Source: an uncultured Actinomycetes bacterium (GTDB lineage: Bacteria > Actinomycetota > Coriobacteriia > Coriobacteriales > Atopobiaceae). From it: DNA of 34,274 bases. Position numbers and translations under genes: made by a program. This document shows, piece by piece, positions 1 to 7,073 of the stretch (the first letter of the stretch is position 1; every line of letters starts with the position of its first letter). The stretch is from the NCBI GenBank assembly GCA_900318935.1, contig ONMP01000015.1, positions 1-34,274 on the forward strand. Reading direction: 5' to 3'. The notes below the pieces were generated by a model. It was not told where the DNA came from, made no database searches, and saw only the letters and a list, made by a program, of their open reading frames with translations.

Positions 1-608
1 TCGACGACGCGCAGCTTGGCGCCGTCGGGGAGCTTCGCCTCGGCGGGGGCGTCGACCCTCACGGTCGCGTCCTTCCCCTCGCCGGCCTTCGCGCTCAGCT
101 GCTTCTGGGAGGGAGACTCGGCGGAGTCCTCGGCCTTCAGCTCGTCGGCGCTGTCCTTGGCCTCCGACTCCTCGGCCTTCTGCTCTTCGGCAGGCTGCTC
201 GGCCTCCCGCTCCTCGTCGGGCCCCTCGTCGCCGCCCAGGGCGTCCTGCCCCTCGCCCGCGTCCTGGTCCTGCAGGTCCACCACCTCGCCGCCTAAGGTC
301 ACAGGCGTTTCCGCGTACCCGGAATCGCCCCCGATCTCGGCCTCGCCGCCCGAGACCTCGCCGACGTAGGAGGACCCCTGCCCCGAGACCACCTCCCCGA
401 CCACGGCGCCCGAGCTCGCCGCGCCCGTGAACGACGACGTCTCGTCGCGGTCCGCAGAGGCGGACGTGAGCGTGCTCGCACGCTGCTGCAGCCCATTCGC
501 CGTCAATAACCCAACGACTACCGACAGAATCACGAATATGACGGCACGTTTTCTACGCTGTGTGTTGTTGGCAAGCATCTTGCTCGCATGCTCTCGAATG
601 TTCGCCAT
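1..608 (-). CDS. N-terminal part of a large secreted surface protein (partial, runs off left edge)
   Basis: An open leftward frame of 202 codons begins at the ATG complementary to 606-608 and continues past base 1 without a stop. The start MANIREHASKMLANN is followed by a basic stretch (QRRKRA) and one hydrophobic segment (about residues 22-38), which looks like a signal anchor or Sec signal. After that comes a low-complexity acidic region rich in Glu, Gly, Ala and Ser, with many AEE/KAE-type steps from about residue 125. A purine-rich ribosome site (AGGTGGGG) lies 6 bases upstream of the ATG. The N-terminal layout matches giant Coriobacteriia cell-wall proteins (Cna-B/adhesin type), but no folded domain is visible in this part, so the function is inferred only from architecture. 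Its very GC-rich codon use contrasts with the AT-richer pilin gene further right. Confidence 0.8.
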   Translation of the reverse strand, partial: MANIREHASKMLANNTQRRKRAVIFVILSVVVGLLTANGLQQRASTLTSASADRDETSSFTGAASSGAVVGEVVSGQGSSYVGEVSGGEAEIGGDSGYAETPVTLGGEVVDLQDQDAGEGQDALGGDEGPDEEREAEQPAEEQKAEESEAKDSADELKAEDSAESPSQKQLSAKAGEGKDATVRVDAPAEAKLPDGAKLRVV

Positions 609-655
609 ATTTCTGCCCCACCTATCGTAAGGGTTACCGAATCATACTTGCTTAT

Positions 656-661
656 AGTATA
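656..661 (-). promoter_or_regulatory. Probable -10 box of the left-edge surface protein gene
   Basis: On the minus strand TATACT followed by ATAAG lies about 48 bases before the ATG at 608. The -35 is poor (best candidate TGTTCA at 17-bp spacing). An inverted repeat CAGCTT-AA-AAGCTG lies just upstream (about 683-696) and could be an operator. The surrounding DNA is AT-rich compared with the coding regions. Confidence 0.4.
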
Positions 662-774
662 CCCCTTTGGACTCCTTATGAACAGCTTAAAAGCTGGTAT
701 ATTAAACGAACAGACCGTAATCTGACCGCTAACCGGGTAACGATTTAGGTGTTTCCCTCGCTCCAGAGCCAAGT

Positions 775-901
775 GCGCGGTCGCCAATCGAGTTCGTGGT
801 TCTTGTCATCGGCGGTGCCCCGAGTGCGTGATTCGACGCCCAAATCACGCACTCGGGGCTTTCAGGATGACACAGACCACGCACTCGATTCGCGACCGCG
901 C
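775..901. repeat. 127-bp imperfect palindrome
   Basis: Two arms of about 59 bases face each other around a 9-base loop (834-842). The inner 16 bases match perfectly (CCCCGAGTGCGTGATT at 818-833 against 843-858). A 7-base bulge differs on each side (811-817 and 859-865). The outer 36 bases (775-810 and 866-901) match at 31 positions. Each arm holds two similar GAGTGCGTG words, so the element may have grown by duplication of a smaller hairpin. No T-run follows on either strand, so a simple terminator is unlikely. Confidence 0.85.
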
Positions 902-1403
902 GACCGACCGGCTGCGGCAAAGCCGAACGTCCCGCCCACCCGAGACTGAGGCCATCGAGCTCGGGGCCAGGACGTGATCGCGACGAGCTGCATCAGCGAG
1001 ACGCCCGAGACCGACCCTTCAGCCGCACGAAGGAGAACTAGCCGGGGCGGGCGCGTCGCGGACATCGCGTGCGGCGTGCGGCCGAGTTTGGGGAACGGCG
1101 GCTTTCTCATGCGCCTCTACCTCAAGGCGGGGGCTGGTCACCTGCCCGGGCGTCACGCGGGATGCGGACGGGCGCTTCGGGCTCGTGTTGAGCGGGGGCA
1201 CGATCGATGGCAGGCCCTCGAACGGCAACGGCGACACGGCCTCCCGCACGCGATTCTCTGTCGGCGCGCGTGAGTGGAACAACCGCTGGTGCGAGTGCGG
1301 CCCTGCGCATCGATCTGCTGCGGCGCGGGGCGGCTGGGCCGACACGATCTGCAGGACGGCGAAGACACTGGCTGTGCCCGTGGGGGTCGTCTGCCGGCAG
1401 CGT

Positions 1404-1508
1404 ACTACGCACACCGCATCGCGATGTGCGTAGTTCGGCATGCGGAAGGCTGGGGCAACAGGGCTTTTTCCCGAAACTACGCACACTGGTTTTCCTTGTG
1501 CGTAGTTT
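1404..1508. repeat. Two tandem hairpins sharing the arm ACTACGCACA
   Basis: The first hairpin has arms ACTACGCACA (1404-1413) and its complement (1425-1434) around an 11-base loop. The second has the 12-base arm AAACTACGCACA (1474-1485) and its complement (1497-1508), again with an 11-base loop. The identical arm, equal loop length and different loop sequence argue for a mobile or amplified palindromic unit rather than two chance hairpins. The 39 bases between them contain GGGCTTTTTCCC. Confidence 0.8.
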
Positions 1509-1635
1509 ACCGTTCGCGCAGGGAAAGAAGGCCGCCATGGGCCATATCGGACGAGAGGGGGCTACCCTCTGCAGAGCTTGGGAAGGCCCTGTAGGCGCTT
1601 GGCGCGCTTGACCCAACCATTGCCGTGCAACGAGG

Positions 1636-1821
1636 GCACGGCCGACAGATGCACGAGATGCTGTCGAGCAGCTTGCAGACATCGTTTCCAAAATGTCTTG
1701 CGAAAGACGCACCAAGACGTCGTTCTTGGAATATCTGGGAGGGGAAAAGCGAGGCATCATCGAGTGGACACCTACGAGGTCATCGTTTCTTGGTGGCGGC
1801 CTTTGGCACCTCAACACGTGA
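1636..1821 (+). pseudogene. Possible gene fragment, family not recognised
   Basis: An open frame of 61 codons with no start codon ends at the TGA at 1819-1821. Its translation is much more protein-like than the other two frames here: a helical, charged run with AVEQLADIVSKM, then FLEYLGGEKRGIIEWTP. It has no ribosome site and an in-frame stop lies just upstream, so if it is real it has lost its 5' end. I do not recognise the family; this is a composition-based call only. Confidence 0.25.
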
Positions 1822-1943
1822 CGTGAAACGCCTCCCCGTTCACGCACGAACGAGGAGTACTGCGGTGAATTACTGTTGCAGAGGCACTACGTGTCGCAAC
1901 ATGTCCGGCGAAGAAGCACGCCGTGCTCAAACCACACGTCCAG

Positions 1944-2400
1944 CTACAGCGCTGACACCTCACAGTAGGGCGCGCGCTCCTCCTCGGGTATCTCGAGGTT
2001 GTCGAGGGCGTCTTCCACGTCCATCTCACCCGAGCTCACGAGGCGCAGCAGCGCAGTGAAGCGGCTACGCTCGCGGGCAACCCCTTCTTTCTCGCCTTCT
2101 AACCCGCCCTCTTTCTCCCCCTCCGCATACATAAGGTCCAGCTTCTCCTGTACTGTCACGAAGCCCTCCCTCCAAATGTTGTCGCGTCGAACGGCCTTCA
2201 CAGCCTTATCCACGTCGCGTACAAACCTAACGCGCTTTACTACCTAACCTGTTTAGGCTGATACGTAACGTAAGAAAGCCTCGAGGCTAGGATTGACCTC
2301 TCCCCACGTACCTCCGGCATACAGAATTACCATCTCTTGGCACATGAACAAGCAGGCATCCTTCTCTTCGAAGCGCCAATGCGCAGTGTGATTGCGCCGA
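1944..2400 (-). pseudogene. Rpn-family (PD-(D/E)XK) nuclease/transposase remnant, C-terminal part
   Basis: A single leftward frame reads HWRFEEKDACLFM, then VILYAGGTWGEVNPSLEAF and LRYVSA, then two in-frame stops (TAA at 2253-2255, TAG at 2244-2246), and resumes with VVKRVRFVRDVDKAV and LDLMYAEGEKEG. It ends after a short helical tail at 1944. The order of an aromatic 'WRFEE' segment, a 'GTKGE..xxLxxFLxYV' segment and a helix with 'LDxxYxxGxxEG' is the usual C-terminal half of recombination-promoting nucleases (PDDEXK transposase group). The catalytic N-terminal half is absent. The part after the stops could be read from the GTG at 2211-2213 as an 89-residue peptide, but that is probably not a functional product. 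Resemblance was judged by eye. Confidence 0.6.
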
Positions 2401-2479
2401 CCGTTCCCCACCGGATCGTACTTGCATATACCTTGCTTGCGGTTGGATTGAAGAGTCCAACTTGGCCTGCTGACAGTGA

Positions 2480-3137
2480 CGAACAAGAGGTGTTCTCCGA
2501 GCTCGGCACGCACCCCGGCGCAGTGTGGGCGCTGCTTCTGGCGGCGGGATACATCACCTGTCCGGGGCCGTTGCCGGAGTTCCCCACGAGGGAGCGGAGG
2601 CGGCTGACGCTCACCAACACGGAGGTCCGTGAGACCTTCGACCGCATGGTGCGGGACTGGTTCGACGTCACAGACGCGCGCTACGGCCAGTTCGAGCGCG
2701 CAATCCTCGCGGGCGACGCGCGGGTTGCCACACGCTGTCTCGCCGATGTCACACGCGCATGCGCGAGCAGCTTCGACTCTGGCACGCACCCCTCGATGTC
2801 GGATCCCGAACGCTTCCATCACGACCTGGTGCTGGGGCTGCTCGCGAGCCTACGCGGCCGTTGGAGCGTGGAGTCCAACCGCGAGAGCGGATTCGGGCGC
2901 TACGACGTGGCCCTCGTGCCCACCGACGGCGCATCCGGCTCTGACCCCGCCGTAGTGATGGAGTTCAAGGTCTTCGACGACTGGGACGAACAGACCCTCG
3001 CCGACACCGTGTCCCGTGCGCGTCAGCAGATCGAGGACAGGGGCTACGTGGCGGGCCTCGTGGAGCGCGGCATCGCGCCAGAGCGCATCCGCACCTACGG
3101 CATCGCCTTCCGAGGCAAGGAGGTGCTGGTGAGGTGA
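2480..3137 (+). pseudogene. C-terminal PD-(D/E)XK domain of an AAA-ATPase-like protein, 5' part lost
   Basis: The frame from about 2480 to the stop at 3137 matches the C-terminal half of the widespread 'AAA-ATPase-like plus PDDEXK nuclease' proteins. It has LTNTEVRETFDRMV, ASSFDSGTH, FHHDLVLGLLASL, SNRESGFGRYDVAL, VVMEFKVF and a final YGIAFRGKEVLV. The nuclease residues are present: Asp in GRYDVA and the E-x-K of MEFK. The family normally has about 350 more residues with a P-loop ATPase domain at the N-terminus, and none of it is here. The same frame can be read back to an ATG at 2337, but those first 45 or so residues are only the antisense of the neighbouring Rpn remnant. A product may still be made; I regard it as a truncated gene. 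Confidence 0.7.
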
Positions 3138-3278
3138 CATCGTGACCCCATGTAGTGGCATGATGCCTTTACGCTTGGTGAGACTCAATCATATGGAAAT
3201 CGGCTGTGCCTGGTTGCTCTGACGGAATTGGCCTTGCAGTGGAATTCCGACCCACTGGAAGCACAATACCGCCAGACC

Positions 3279-3301
3279 TGACTCCACCAAGTGTGGAGTC
3301 A
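3279..3301. repeat. Short perfect hairpin
   Basis: Arms TGACTCCAC (3279-3287) and GTGGAGTCA (3293-3301) enclose a 5-base loop. There is no adjacent T-run, and its role is unknown. Confidence 0.6.
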
Positions 3302-3378
3302 ACGGATTTGCTTTTCTCTGGAACGGGTGGCCGAAAAAAGGATGACTTTCGCAAGCGCTTTCCTAACACCCATAAACG

Positions 3379-3414
3379 CGGGACCGCCTCGAGGCTTTCC
3401 CCGCGACGGTCCCG
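3379..3414 (-). terminator. Probable terminator of the pilin gene
   Basis: On the minus strand, 45 bases after the pilin stop, CGGGACCG pairs perfectly with CGGTCCCG. A further partly paired inner stem closes on a short loop. The exit side reads CGTTTATG, so the T-run is short and rho-independence is uncertain. Confidence 0.5.
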
Positions 3415-3458
3415 TAATCGGTCAGCCCGTAAGGCTAACCACTATGTCGAAATTGTGA

Positions 3459-5078
3459 CTACTCAGCAGCAGCCCTGCGACGGACCACGAGGCTCACGGC
3501 CGCGCCAGCGACGAGCAGGCCGCCGACCACGTAGAAGATGGTGGTGCCGATGCCGCCGGTGGAGGGAAGTTCGGTACCGGTCTGGTTGTTCACGTCAGCA
3601 GTGGGGTTCACTGCAGAATCGAACTCTGTCTGTGAAGCATATGCAGTATTCTCAGTCTGTTCATGTTTCGTGTCGACGTCTTCGCCCTCGACAGTGATGA
3701 CCTGTGGCGTGTCGAGGCGGTTGTATCCGTCAGGGGCAGCAATCTCGACCAGATAGTACGTCCCGTCCGCAATGCCGTCGAAGGAGGCAGCGCCGTCACT
3801 GTTGGTCGTCTTCACCGTGATGTTCTCTGCGGCTCCGGCATCCGCAAGCGCGGTGGCCATGGCGTCCGTCACGACCGCTGTGCCACTCGTTGGGGCATTG
3901 GCAACCGAGACCCAAGTCACGGCAGCAGGCGCATCAGCTGTAGCTGCGGTATACTTGTAAAATTTTGCCGTATTGCCGTCAATCTTCATCAGGGCGAACA
4001 CTGCATTACCGAGCTTCGCACCATTCTTCGAGTCACCATCAGTGTACTTGTTGATGATAATCTTTGCGGAGTACACTTCCTCCTCGACGGGGACGCTCTC
4101 CTGAAGTTCATTGGGGTTACGGCCGTAGATAACCTTAGCGCTGTTCTTTTCCTGATTAGATGTTACTGCGTTATCATTGACCGTAGCGGTGTAAGTAAGG
4201 ACGATATCATCGCCAATGTTATTCTGATAGTTAACAACCGGAATCGTAATCACGAAGCCGTTGGTGACTGTGTCGTAGTCAATCCACGAGGAGACCGACT
4301 CCGCCGCCACAGCCGTTCCGTCAATCGCCACTGAGACGTCCTTGTTGAACGTCAGGCCTGTCGACATTTCGTCCTGAAGCTTATAGATGAAACTTGTTGT
4401 CCCGGATGTGTTCGGCACCTTGCCAGTCAGCGTGTAGGTAATCTGCTGCCCGACATCTGCGGAGACCGCGTCATCAGTCTTTGTGACGGTGGGCTTCGTC
4501 GCCTTCACGTAAATGTCTCCCGAAGGAACCGTAGAAGTAAGGGAGGCGATAGTCCCGCTGGTTAGGGGGTTATTCTTCTCGTCCGTCATGTCGACCGGTA
4601 CCATCAGGTAGTAGCCGAGCTCGAGGTTGTTAACCGTGACGTCACTACCGGTTTTGCCATTTGCGGTCGTGTCGGTACCGAGGTCGTTGTCGATAGCGTA
4701 CTTCATTGCCGCGTTCGTGAATTCAACCTTGTTGTTTTCCGTAATGTTGATGTACTTCGTCGTGCCGTTGATCTTAATAGGGTTTAGATCTCCTGTATTC
4801 GTGTTGCTGATGTAGGAAGCTCCCGCGCCACTGAAGAAGCTCGCCCAGTTAGAGTCAATCGTGTATACGACTGCGTCATATTCACCATCAGCAGGATTAC
4901 TTGTATCCTGACCCGTCAGGTCGAAGACTTTATAGAAGTTGTAGGTCACGCCATCCTCTGAGTTCTTGACCGTGAGGCTTCCCGGATTTGTTGTTTCCTC
5001 TGCCCACGCGGGGAGCGCTACGGCGAAGGCCATGACGATGGCCGCGACGAACGCGAACAGCCTTCTTGCTTGTTTCAT
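3459..5078 (-). CDS. LPXTG-anchored fimbrial shaft pilin (SpaA / isopeptide D2 type)
   Basis: 539 residues. A Sec signal peptide (MKQARRLFAFVAAIVMA...WAEE) leads into a first domain with FYKVFDLTGQ. A second block follows with YVKATKPTVTKTDDAV, the place where backbone pilins carry the lysine that sortase C joins to the next subunit. A Cna-B domain (IIINKYTDGDSKNG to VITVEGEDV) includes the E-box-like YYLVEIAAPDGYN. The C-terminus has LPSTG (residues 504-508), a hydrophobic helix and a basic tail RRRAAAE, so sortase anchoring is expected. The ribosome site is AAGGGG before ATG. In related clusters a class C sortase and a tip pilin are adjacent; neither is in this window, so the gene may be an orphan or phase-variable unit. 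Codons are visibly AT-richer than in neighbours, suggesting transfer. The family assignment is firm; the role as main shaft is inferred. Confidence 0.92.
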   Translation of the reverse strand: MKQARRLFAFVAAIVMAFAVALPAWAEETTNPGSLTVKNSEDGVTYNFYKVFDLTGQDTSNPADGEYDAVVYTIDSNWASFFSGAGASYISNTNTGDLNPIKINGTTKYINITENNKVEFTNAAMKYAIDNDLGTDTTANGKTGSDVTVNNLELGYYLMVPVDMTDEKNNPLTSGTIASLTSTVPSGDIYVKATKPTVTKTDDAVSADVGQQITYTLTGKVPNTSGTTSFIYKLQDEMSTGLTFNKDVSVAIDGTAVAAESVSSWIDYDTVTNGFVITIPVVNYQNNIGDDIVLTYTATVNDNAVTSNQEKNSAKVIYGRNPNELQESVPVEEEVYSAKIIINKYTDGDSKNGAKLGNAVFALMKIDGNTAKFYKYTAATADAPAAVTWVSVANAPTSGTAVVTDAMATALADAGAAENITVKTTNSDGAASFDGIADGTYYLVEIAAPDGYNRLDTPQVITVEGEDVDTKHEQTENTAYASQTEFDSAVNPTADVNNQTGTELPSTGGIGTTIFYVVGGLLVAGAAVSLVVRRRAAAE

Positions 5079-5451
5079 TCTTGCCCCTTTCTTACTTATT
5101 AACGTTGGTTGCAGTTTTATCGAACCGTGTTGGAGTTCTCACTCCTTTGGACTTCGTGCTCGACACGCCCGAAGCTTTGGTGTGGTAGCTCTACCCTCCC
5201 TTCATTTCGTGTCGTCGACCGAAGTCCGACCAATGAGAGATAAGGTGCGCCCAACTAAAACATTCCGATTCTATATCACGCACCCCCTCTCCGGACTGCT
5301 GTCGTTCCCATATTTGCGATATCTCACGCAAAATAAACCACTGAATATTATGCCACACACAAAGCACTAGTTATACTAAAAAGTTGACATGTACCCAAAA
5401 ATCGGTTGAAAAAACCACGCGAATGGATAATTTATGATTCTTGGTACTACC
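5079..5451. other. Long AT-rich leader and promoter region of the pilin gene
   Basis: No gene is seen in these 373 bases. The half nearest the pilin holds the long hairpin at 5149-5227. The distal half is AT-rich and contains an inverted repeat TTTGCG-(8)-CGCAAA (about 5324-5343), a possible operator. TATAGAAT and TAATATT on the minus strand are candidate -10 elements, but none has a good -35, so I do not choose one. Confidence 0.5.
5149..5227 (-). promoter_or_regulatory. Long hairpin in the pilin mRNA leader
   Basis: In the transcribed (minus) direction GGACTTCGGTCGACGACACG (5227-5208) can pair with CGTGTCGAGCACGAAGTCC (5167-5149), about 19 of 20 positions with one bulge. The loop of about 40 bases contains its own small hairpin GGTAG-AG-CTACC. 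Just downstream, GGAGT-GAGA-ACTCC forms another stem. This structure ends about 70 bases before the pilin ATG. It could control pilin mRNA stability or act as an attenuator; that role is inference. Confidence 0.5.
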
Positions 5452-5958
5452 TCAGATGCCCTGTGCACGACGGAGTTTTCGCAGCTCCGCACGCTTGCGT
5501 GATGCCTCGCATTCGGCATGCTCCTCGGGGGTGCATGCCACGAGCCCCCACGGTACCGGCGTCGGCCTGCCATTCTCGTCAATGCACACCTCCGTGAGAT
5601 AGGCGTGGTTGATCATGCGCCTCTCCCCTGTGCAAGTATCCTCCACATATGTGTCCGCGCGTACCTCCATCGATGTGCGCTCCACGTGCGTCACCCACGC
5701 CTCAATGGTCACGATGTCATTGAGAAAAGCTGGGTACTTGAACTCGAGCGTGTCAACGGCCACCGTCGTGATGGCACATCCGGCGTGACGGCGCGCTGCG
5801 ATGCCCGCCGCGTCGTCGATCCACTCCATGAGTCGCCCGCCAAAGAGGCGGTCGGCACCATTCATGTCCTCGTGACGCAGTATACGCGTGGCGATGGTGA
5901 GCGAACTCCCGACCTTCTTGACCCCCAGTGGATACTCACGTCCATTGTCGTCCTTCAT
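5452..5958 (-). CDS. Acyl-CoA thioesterase, hotdog fold
   Basis: 168 residues. The sequence follows the YciA/BFIT-type hotdog thioesterases, which hydrolyse acyl-CoA to free acid and CoA in the cytoplasm. Visible landmarks are ILRHEDMNGADRLFGGRLMEWIDDAAG (HxDxN, then GG and the helix-borne catalytic-region Asp at residues 48-49), followed by the strand run TTVAVDTLEFKYPAFLNDIV and TSMEVRADTYVED. The length suits a single-domain member. A strong ribosome site (GGGAGGGG) lies directly before ATG. The C-terminal 25 residues are basic and helical (ASRKRAELRKLRRA), slightly longer than in minimal family members. It is a single gene between the pilin and the pentapeptide gene, with no sign of an operon. 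Substrate chain length cannot be read from sequence. Confidence 0.88.
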   Translation of the reverse strand: MKDDNGREYPLGVKKVGSSLTIATRILRHEDMNGADRLFGGRLMEWIDDAAGIAARRHAGCAITTVAVDTLEFKYPAFLNDIVTIEAWVTHVERTSMEVRADTYVEDTCTGERRMINHAYLTEVCIDENGRPTPVPWGLVACTPEEHAECEASRKRAELRKLRRAQGI

Positions 5959-6027
5959 TCCCCTCCCTTCATCGTTCTCCGCCGATCAAGCGCTCTCGTC
6001 CGCTCTGTGAAGAGCAATCCGAAGCCA

Positions 6028-6669
6028 TTACTCTGTGCCCACGACCACGCCAAGCATACCCACCAGGTCAATCGCTTGTTCCGGTGCGATCAGCATGCCA
6101 CGAAGCTCGGTCCTCGTGTCGCTCACCGCGATGCCCGCGATGTTGCATGTGCTGAGGTCGAGCCCCTTGAGAGAGGTGCGAAAGAAATCCGCTTGCGTGA
6201 GATCGCACCCCTCAAACCGTGTGCGTTTTCTTATACCCATCTCGCTCAGGAACGTCTCACGAAAATCGCAATCCGTAAAACTTGTTCCCTCAAAGGTAGC
6301 CTCACCGAAGTTCGCGTAGCGGCACATGCAGCTCATAAGCCGCGACGTGCGCCAGAACGACTTCGTGAGCTGCGCCCCCTCAAGCTTGCAGTTTGCAAAC
6401 CGCGTGCGCGAGAAATACGCTTCCTCGAACCGTGCTCCGCTGAGGTCACAGTCAACCAACGTGCAGTCGTAGAAACTCGCCTTGGCTCCACGCAACCCGC
6501 GTAGAATGCAGTGCTCGAGTCGCACGTGATGAAACTCATAAAACCCCAGGTCAAGCGTATCGTCGAGCTCCTCGCCCTGCGCCACCACACCCTCCACGTA
6601 GGGGTCTGCCTCATCGCATGCTCGCGCGATTGCCGCTGCCAGCTCTCCTGCGCCCTCAACACCTGCCAT
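6028..6669 (-). CDS. Pentapeptide-repeat protein
   Basis: 213 residues. From about residue 45 the protein is built of A(D/N)LxX-type fives with Phe, Leu or Cys at the centre: FYEFHHVRLEHC, ASFYDCTLVDCDLSGARF, FANCKLEGAQL, ANFGEATFEGTSFTDCDF, CDLTQADFFRTSLKGLDL. This predicts a right-handed quadrilateral beta-helix. The N-terminal 40 residues are helical and acidic; the C-terminus leaves the repeat at RGMLIAPEQAIDLVGMLGVVV, a terminal form common in cytoplasmic family members. It starts 6 bases after the stop of the SPFH fragment and is probably cotranscribed with it. Some pentapeptide proteins protect gyrase, but most have no known role, and nothing here distinguishes them. Confidence 0.9.
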   Translation of the reverse strand: MAGVEGAGELAAAIARACDEADPYVEGVVAQGEELDDTLDLGFYEFHHVRLEHCILRGLRGAKASFYDCTLVDCDLSGARFEEAYFSRTRFANCKLEGAQLTKSFWRTSRLMSCMCRYANFGEATFEGTSFTDCDFRETFLSEMGIRKRTRFEGCDLTQADFFRTSLKGLDLSTCNIAGIAVSDTRTELRGMLIAPEQAIDLVGMLGVVVGTE

Positions 6670-6674
6670 GTCGC

Positions 6675-6830
6675 CTACCCGAACTTCTGCTTGAGCTCGG
6701 CGAAACTCACACGACTGTCCATCTCGCGTACGACAAGCTGCGTAGCCGTGCTAAGGTTGGACTCTGAATAGCGCCACGCATATACGTTGTTGCCATGCGG
6801 CGACCACTCGACGACGTCAATGATGGCCAT
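6675..6830 (-). pseudogene. N-terminal fragment of an SPFH/band-7 (virion-core-like) protein
   Basis: 51 residues starting MAIIDVVEWSPHGNNVYAWR and continuing SESNLSTATQLVVRE. This is the usual opening of the bacterial SPFH-domain proteins of the YdjI type, in which '..STxTQLIVxExQEAV' is followed by some 250-350 more residues. Here the frame leaves the family right after VVRE and ends MDSRVSFAELKQKFG. An excellent ribosome site (AAAGGGGAAGAC) precedes ATG, and an extended -10 promoter lies about 50 bases upstream, so the fragment is probably still transcribed and translated, with the pentapeptide gene behind it. I read it as the product of an internal deletion; a short functional peptide cannot be excluded. 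Confidence 0.65.
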
Positions 6831-6880
6831 GTCTTCCCCTTTCCAGCGAGTGACGACTGCCTGCCTCTTCGTGCGCTCCC

Positions 6881-6889
6881 ATTGTAGCA
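6881..6889 (-). promoter_or_regulatory. Extended -10 promoter for the SPFH fragment and pentapeptide gene
   Basis: The minus strand reads TGCTACAAT, an extended -10 (TGnTACAAT), about 50 bases before the ATG at 6830. No clear -35 is present. The same nine bases stand before the HerA-like gene at 9151-9159. Confidence 0.6.
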
Positions 6890-6956
6890 GTACGCACGCC
6901 ATCCGTTTTGCGTATGATACTCGTAAAGTATTGTTTGGGCATCTAGAAGGTATAAG

Positions 6957-7073
6957 TTGGATGAATTAGTTGAAACCGGTTGGTCGGCATTCAAGCACGA
7001 CCTCTCCGAGGAGGACATACTCCATGCCTGGCACTACGTCCTCAGGTTCTTGGGATTGGAGGCACACAGATGA
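6957..7073 (+). pseudogene. Short toxin-like ORF upstream of the antitoxin, probably truncated
   Basis: A TTG start with a good ribosome site (AGAAGG, 6 bases upstream) opens a 38-codon frame containing VETGWSAFKHDLSEEDILHAWHYVLRF and ending at TGA 7071-7073. The stop overlaps the antitoxin ATG (ATGA). The 'KHxLSEExILHAxxxxLR' motif is the N-terminus of small RelE-fold-like toxins paired with RHH antitoxins in Coriobacteriia, which normally run to about 80-100 residues. The catalytic C-terminal strands are missing, so I take it as inactive. The family is assigned from memory of the motif, not from a search. Confidence 0.45.

Larger units (their letters stand above)
902..1943. other. Gene-poor stretch with hairpins and decayed coding fragments
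   Basis: I see no convincing intact gene in this 1 kb. Several long open frames on both strands give Arg/Pro/Ser-rich or Cys-rich translations with no family resemblance and no ribosome sites, as expected for non-coding GC-rich DNA. A plus-strand frame at about 1138-1290 gives a more protein-like run (VTRDADGRFGLVLSGGT) that could be the relic of a surface protein. The tandem hairpins at 1404-1508 and a possible gene fragment at 1636-1821 are listed separately. Confidence 0.5.
3138..3458. other. Intergenic stretch without a convincing gene
   Basis: Between the nuclease remnant and the pilin stop codon I see only small open frames on both strands without ribosome sites. It contains a short perfect hairpin (3279-3301), the probable pilin terminator (3379-3414), and a second small hairpin directly after the pilin stop (about 3421-3442; GGTTAGCC against GGCTGACC). 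Confidence 0.5.

Noticed and set aside
16..369. Rightward open frame rich in Ser and Pro
   Set aside because: It is the antisense of the acidic region of the surface protein on the minus strand, which has a clear start and signal segment.
1122..1847. Long leftward open frame of about 240 codons
   Set aside because: Arg/Pro/Ser-rich translation without family features or ribosome site, and it runs through two hairpins; typical of an antisense frame in GC-rich DNA.
3206..3697. Rightward open frame spanning into the pilin gene
   Set aside because: No ribosome site, basic low-complexity end, and its second half is antisense to the pilin C-terminus.
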